Shown: piece after piece, positions 17,535 through 22,060 of the stretch
How positions within the stretch are numbered: position 1 is the stretch's first letter
How the letters are laid out: each line of letters begins with the position of its first letter
Assembly (NCBI GenBank): GCA_035532755.1
Contig: DATKQI010000089.1
Span: forward strand, 1 to 22,060
Length of the DNA: 22,060 nucleotides
DNA from: DATKQI01 sp035532755
GTDB lineage: Bacteria; Pseudomonadota; Alphaproteobacteria; Acetobacterales; Acetobacteraceae
Reading direction: 5' to 3'
Translations under genes and position numbers: made by a program
Notes under the pieces: model-generated
Database searches by the model: none
The model's input: the letters and a program-made list of their open reading frames with translations, nothing else
Told to the model about the DNA's origin: nothing

Positions 17535-17747
17535 TCAGAACGGGGAGTTGTCGCCGTCCAGCTGCGTTTCCCGCACCACGCGCTCATGCCCGTCCTGGAC
17601 GTTCTTGACGCGATACTGAAGGTCCCGCGTCTCGCTCGGCATCAGCCGGACGACGGTATAGACCCCGCGGAGCGCGCTCTGCTCGAAGCTGTCGGGCAGG
17701 AAGCGTACTCGCTGGCCGATCTTGAATTTGTGCACGATCGTTGGCAT
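17535..17747 (-). CDS. Conserved small protein of unknown function (70 aa)
   Basis: 70 residues from ATG at 17747; the frame stays open further upstream but the extension is low-complexity and lacks a good start signal. The sequence is MPTIVHKFKIGQRVRFLPD, then GVYTVVRLMPSETRDLQYRV, then DGHERVVRETQLD. The strand-rich pattern F.GQ.VRF...G.Y.V.R..P...Y.VK....H.RV..E suggests a small SH3/KOW-like beta barrel. I recall similar unnamed proteins in many alphaproteobacteria; function unknown. It lies downstream of the cold-shock gene in the same direction but beyond that gene's terminator, so it probably has its own promoter in 17748-17867. GAGG about 8 nt before the ATG can serve as ribosome-binding site. 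Confidence 0.75.
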   Translation of the reverse strand: MPTIVHKFKIGQRVRFLPDSFEQSALRGVYTVVRLMPSETRDLQYRVKNVQDGHERVVRETQLDGDNSPF

Positions 17748-17867
17748 GGCGAGCCCTCGGTGGCCGGAAGGCGTGAAGCCATCATCATCCTGCGCAGACC
17801 TGGCTATGGCGGCCGCGCGGCAAACAAATCGCCCCCGCTTGCCATGGTTCCACGGCCGGGGGATGAA

Positions 17868-17899
17868 CGGACCCGGCGCCAAACGTGGCGCCGGGTCCG
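17868..17899 (-). terminator. Terminator hairpin after the cold-shock gene
   Basis: A perfect 14-bp stem CGGACCCGGCGCCA (17868-17881) pairs with TGGCGCCGGGTCCG (17886-17899) around an AACG loop. It starts 8 nt after the end of the cold-shock gene on the minus strand. The downstream T-tract is short (TTC), so termination efficiency is uncertain, but the stem is very strong. Confidence 0.75.
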
Positions 17900-17907
17900 C
17901 CCTTCGG

Positions 17908-18114
17908 TCAGGCGGCGGTGAGATTGACCGCCGAAACCTTGCCCTGCTGACCCTGCTCGAGATCGTAGCGGATCTTCTGCCCTTCGTTCAGCTGGCGAAG
18001 CGTGGAGCGCTCGACCGCGGTGGCGTGCACGAACACGTCCTTCCCGCCGTCATCGGGCTGGATGAAACCATAGCCCTTCTGGGTGTTGAACCATTTCACT
18101 GTGCCTACGGCCAT
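17908..18114 (-). CDS. Cold-shock domain protein (CspA family)
   Basis: 68 residues, a single cold-shock domain. The RNA-binding motifs are intact: RNP1 KGYGFIQ and RNP2 VFVHATAV, plus the N-terminal GTVKWFN. Csp proteins melt RNA secondary structure and act as RNA chaperones or antiterminators; some are cold-induced and others constitutive, and this cannot be told from the protein. AGGA (18123-18126 on the other strand as TCCT) is well placed before the ATG. The 188-bp region between this gene and gyrB allows a leader of more than 100 nt, as is common for csp genes. A strong terminator follows. Confidence 0.96.
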   Translation of the reverse strand: MAVGTVKWFNTQKGYGFIQPDDGGKDVFVHATAVERSTLRQLNEGQKIRYDLEQGQQGKVSAVNLTAA

Positions 18115-18302
18115 GAGTGATGTCCTGAGAAGCGGCGACCAGCACGATACTGGCCATATTACCTTCCAATTCTGGGAACACCGAATAGAGCCGCAGAGGC
18201 ACGCGACGAAACAGGGAGGCCCGATATGAAAAGCGCCGAATACGCTTCGTCTGCCTGATGGGCCGAAATGTCAAGCTTAATCTTCGCCCGCACCCCGCTG
18301 CC
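18115..18302 (-). promoter_or_regulatory. Promoter and long leader region of the cold-shock gene
   Basis: 188 bp between the gyrB stop and the csp start hold no gene I can support. On the minus strand a perfect TTGACA -35 element lies at 18274-18269. The matching -10 is unclear; the best nearby hexamer, GTATTC, is too far away for ideal spacing. If used, this promoter would give a 5' leader of about 120 nt. A small hairpin (CCAG/CTGG, 18139-18142 with 18150-18153) lies close to the ribosome-binding site. I see no clear terminator for gyrB. Confidence 0.4.
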
Positions 18303-20735
<2,433 letters not shown>

Positions 20736-20775
20736 GCCGTCGGGTCACTCCGCTCGGGGATCAGATGAAGCCGCC

Positions 20776-20781
20776 ATTATA
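20776..20781 (-). promoter_or_regulatory. Candidate -10 element for gyrB
   Basis: On the minus strand a perfect TATAAT sits in the 66-bp recF-gyrB gap, about 40 nt before the gyrB ATG. Its -35 region would overlap the end of recF and shows no good TTGACA match. GGAG about 13 nt before the ATG could be the ribosome-binding site. Confidence 0.4.
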
Positions 20782-20801
20782 GCGCCTCCGCCCCGGTTGG
20801 C

Positions 20802-21905
20802 CTAGGGAAAGCCAGGGTCCGGCCGCAATGCGCCCCCCTCGCACAGCAGCCCCTCGGCGAGCCCGTGCAACGGGGCGAAAACCCCTCCGTCCGTGCCGGT
20901 CAGCAGCACCTGCGCGGGCATCGCCGCCAACGCGTCGAACAGGGCCGCGCGGTGCGCCGCATCCAGATGCGTCGCCGGTTCGTCCAGCAGCAGCAGCGGC
21001 GCGAAGCCGCGGGCCTGCCCGACCAGCGCCGCGTGCCCCAGAACCACCCCCACCAGCAGCGCCTTCTGCTGGCCGGTGCTGGACAGCCCGGCCGACCGGC
21101 CGCTTGCCGCATCCAGCAGCACCATGTCCGCCCGGTGCGCGCCGAGGCGGGTGCCCCCGGCCGCCGCATCCGCCCCGCGCGCCGCCGCCAGCTCCCCGCG
21201 CAGCCAATCCTCCACCGCCAGCGCCGGCTCCATCGCGAGCCGTGCGGCGATCGGGCAATCGAGCCGCATCTCCGCCGCCGGGAACCGCCCCGCCACCCCG
21301 CCAGCCAGCGCCGTGTTCAGCCGCACCGCGAGCCCCGCGCGCGCCGCCGCCACCGCCACCGCATGGCGGGCCAGCGAATCCTCGATCCCGGCGAGCCACC
21401 CCGCATCCCGCCGCCCCTCCGCCAGCAGCCGGTTGCGGCCCGCCACCGCCGCATCATGCGCCGCCACCTCCCGCGCATGCCCCGGCTCCAGCGCCCAGAC
21501 CAGCCGGTCCATCTGCGGGGTCAGCCACGTCATCGCCACCAGGCCCGCCAGCTCCGCCTGGCTGCGCGGCGTCGCCCCGTTCAGCCGGAACACCCGCCGC
21601 TCCGCCGGCCCCTCGGGCGGGCTGCCCGTGCCCAGGTCGAACGCCCCCTCCAGCCCGGCAAACCGCCCCGCCACCGCCCAGGCCACCGGGCCGCGCCCGG
21701 CCACCTGCCGCGCCAGATCCGCAATCCGCGCGCCCCGTAGCCCACGCCCCGGCGCCAGCAGCGAAACCGCCTCCAGCAGATTGGTCTTGCCACTGCCATT
21801 CGGCCCGCACACCACCGAAACGCGCGCCCCAGGCAGCCAGACCAGCCCCGCATAATTGCGAAACTCACTCAACGCCACCCGCACCAGGCGCAAGCCCGGT
21901 GTCAT
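20802..21905 (-). CDS. recF: DNA replication and repair protein RecF
   Basis: 367 residues (E. coli 357) from ATG at 21905. The frame is open to an ATG at 21941, but that 12-residue extension is encoded by a CAGG/CAAG repeat tract and is not family-like. RecF is an SMC-like ATPase that loads RecA at gaps together with RecO and RecR. Walker A GPNGSGKT (34-41), the N-terminal LRLVRVALSEFRNY, the ABC signature region AGLSSTGQQKALLVGVVLGHA, and Walker B PLLLLDEPATHLDAAHR are visible. The middle is Ala-rich, as in other high-GC bacteria. The gene order recF-gyrB is classical; dnaN usually precedes recF but is not seen in the 155 bases before it here. Confidence 0.95.
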   Translation of the reverse strand: MTPGLRLVRVALSEFRNYAGLVWLPGARVSVVCGPNGSGKTNLLEAVSLLAPGRGLRGARIADLARQVAGRGPVAWAVAGRFAGLEGAFDLGTGSPPEGPAERRVFRLNGATPRSQAELAGLVAMTWLTPQMDRLVWALEPGHAREVAAHDAAVAGRNRLLAEGRRDAGWLAGIEDSLARHAVAVAAARAGLAVRLNTALAGGVAGRFPAAEMRLDCPIAARLAMEPALAVEDWLRGELAAARGADAAAGGTRLGAHRADMVLLDAASGRSAGLSSTGQQKALLVGVVLGHAALVGQARGFAPLLLLDEPATHLDAAHRAALFDALAAMPAQVLLTGTDGGVFAPLHGLAEGLLCEGGALRPDPGFP

Positions 21906-21943
21906 GCAGACGGCGCGGCGGACAGGCAGGCAGGCAAGCAAGG

Positions 21944-22060
21944 CCAGGGCTCTGCCCTGGACCCGCCAAAGGGCAGTCGCCCTTTGGAAACCCTGTCGGT
22001 TTCTTGATGAAGGGGGGCCGCACCAGCCGTCACGCGGACAGGTCTCGCCAAGCCCCCCTT
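21944..22060. repeat. Multi-hairpin intergenic repeat upstream of recF
   Basis: Four inverted repeats follow one another. CCAGGGC-TCT-GCCCTGG is at 21944-21960. CCAAAGGGC-AGTC-GCCCTTTGG is at 21966-21987. GAAACC-CTGTC-GGTTTC is at 21987-22003. AAGGGGGGC (22010-22018) pairs perfectly with GCCCCCCTT (22052-22060) across 33 nt. The first two stems match a double-hairpin motif that I recall as very frequent between genes in Acetobacteraceae. No coding frame is supported. The element reaches the window edge and may continue. Confidence 0.75.

Noticed and set aside
17515..17537. GATCA/TGATC inverted repeat between the convergent cupin and 70-aa genes
   Set aside because: Only 5-bp arms and no T-tract; too weak to call a terminator.

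Overview
This is a GC-rich (roughly two-thirds G+C by eye), gene-dense chromosomal segment with the look of an alphaproteobacterium, most probably of the Acetobacteraceae. The evidence is the rpsO-pnp and recF-gyrB blocks, alphaproteobacterial-looking housekeeping proteins, and a multi-hairpin repeat at the right edge of a type I recall as dispersed in Acetobacteraceae genomes. The taxonomic call is inference. I see no insertion sequence, prophage, CRISPR array, tRNA or rRNA.

Layout. (1) 1-582, minus: 5' part of a GntR/FCD-type regulator cut by the window edge. (2) 583-744: divergent control region with a tandem 11-bp repeat. (3) 745-9927, plus: a complete potassium-uptake locus. It reads small membrane peptide, kdpF, kdpA, kdpB, kdpC, kdpD, kdpE, then a PtsN-like EIIA protein and the DNA repair glycosylase tag, packed head to tail with short gaps or overlaps. 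(4) 10075-13781, plus: the translation/RNA-decay block truB-rpsO-pnp, with a hairpin-rich spacer between rpsO and pnp and a strong terminator after pnp. (5) 13911-17487: an accessory metabolic group. It holds a 470-residue nitronate-monooxygenase-like flavoprotein with a four-cysteine motif, a convergent and overlapping GlxA-type AraC regulator, a divergent protein that joins a cysteine-rich TRASH/YHS-like domain to an isochorismatase-type hydrolase, and a small cupin. (6) 17535-21905, minus: a conserved 70-residue protein of unknown function, a cold-shock protein, gyrB and recF. (7) 21906-22060: non-coding, with four successive inverted repeats.

How the parts work together. KdpFABC is the high-affinity ATP-driven K+ pump. 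KdpD/KdpE is its two-component control. The PtsN-like protein directly behind kdpE is a plausible extra input, because PtsN (EIIA-Ntr) is known to act on Kdp in E. coli and Rhizobium. The GlxA regulator, the fusion hydrolase and the cupin look like one small regulated unit of unknown substrate. GyrB and RecF belong to the replication/repair neighbourhood, but the upstream neighbour (classically dnaN) is not within the 155 bases before recF.

The best candidates for something not yet described are the TRASH/YHS-isochorismatase fusion with its cupin and GlxA partners, the putative iron-sulphur version of a nitronate-monooxygenase-like enzyme, and the kdpDE-ptsN arrangement. None is proven by sequence alone.
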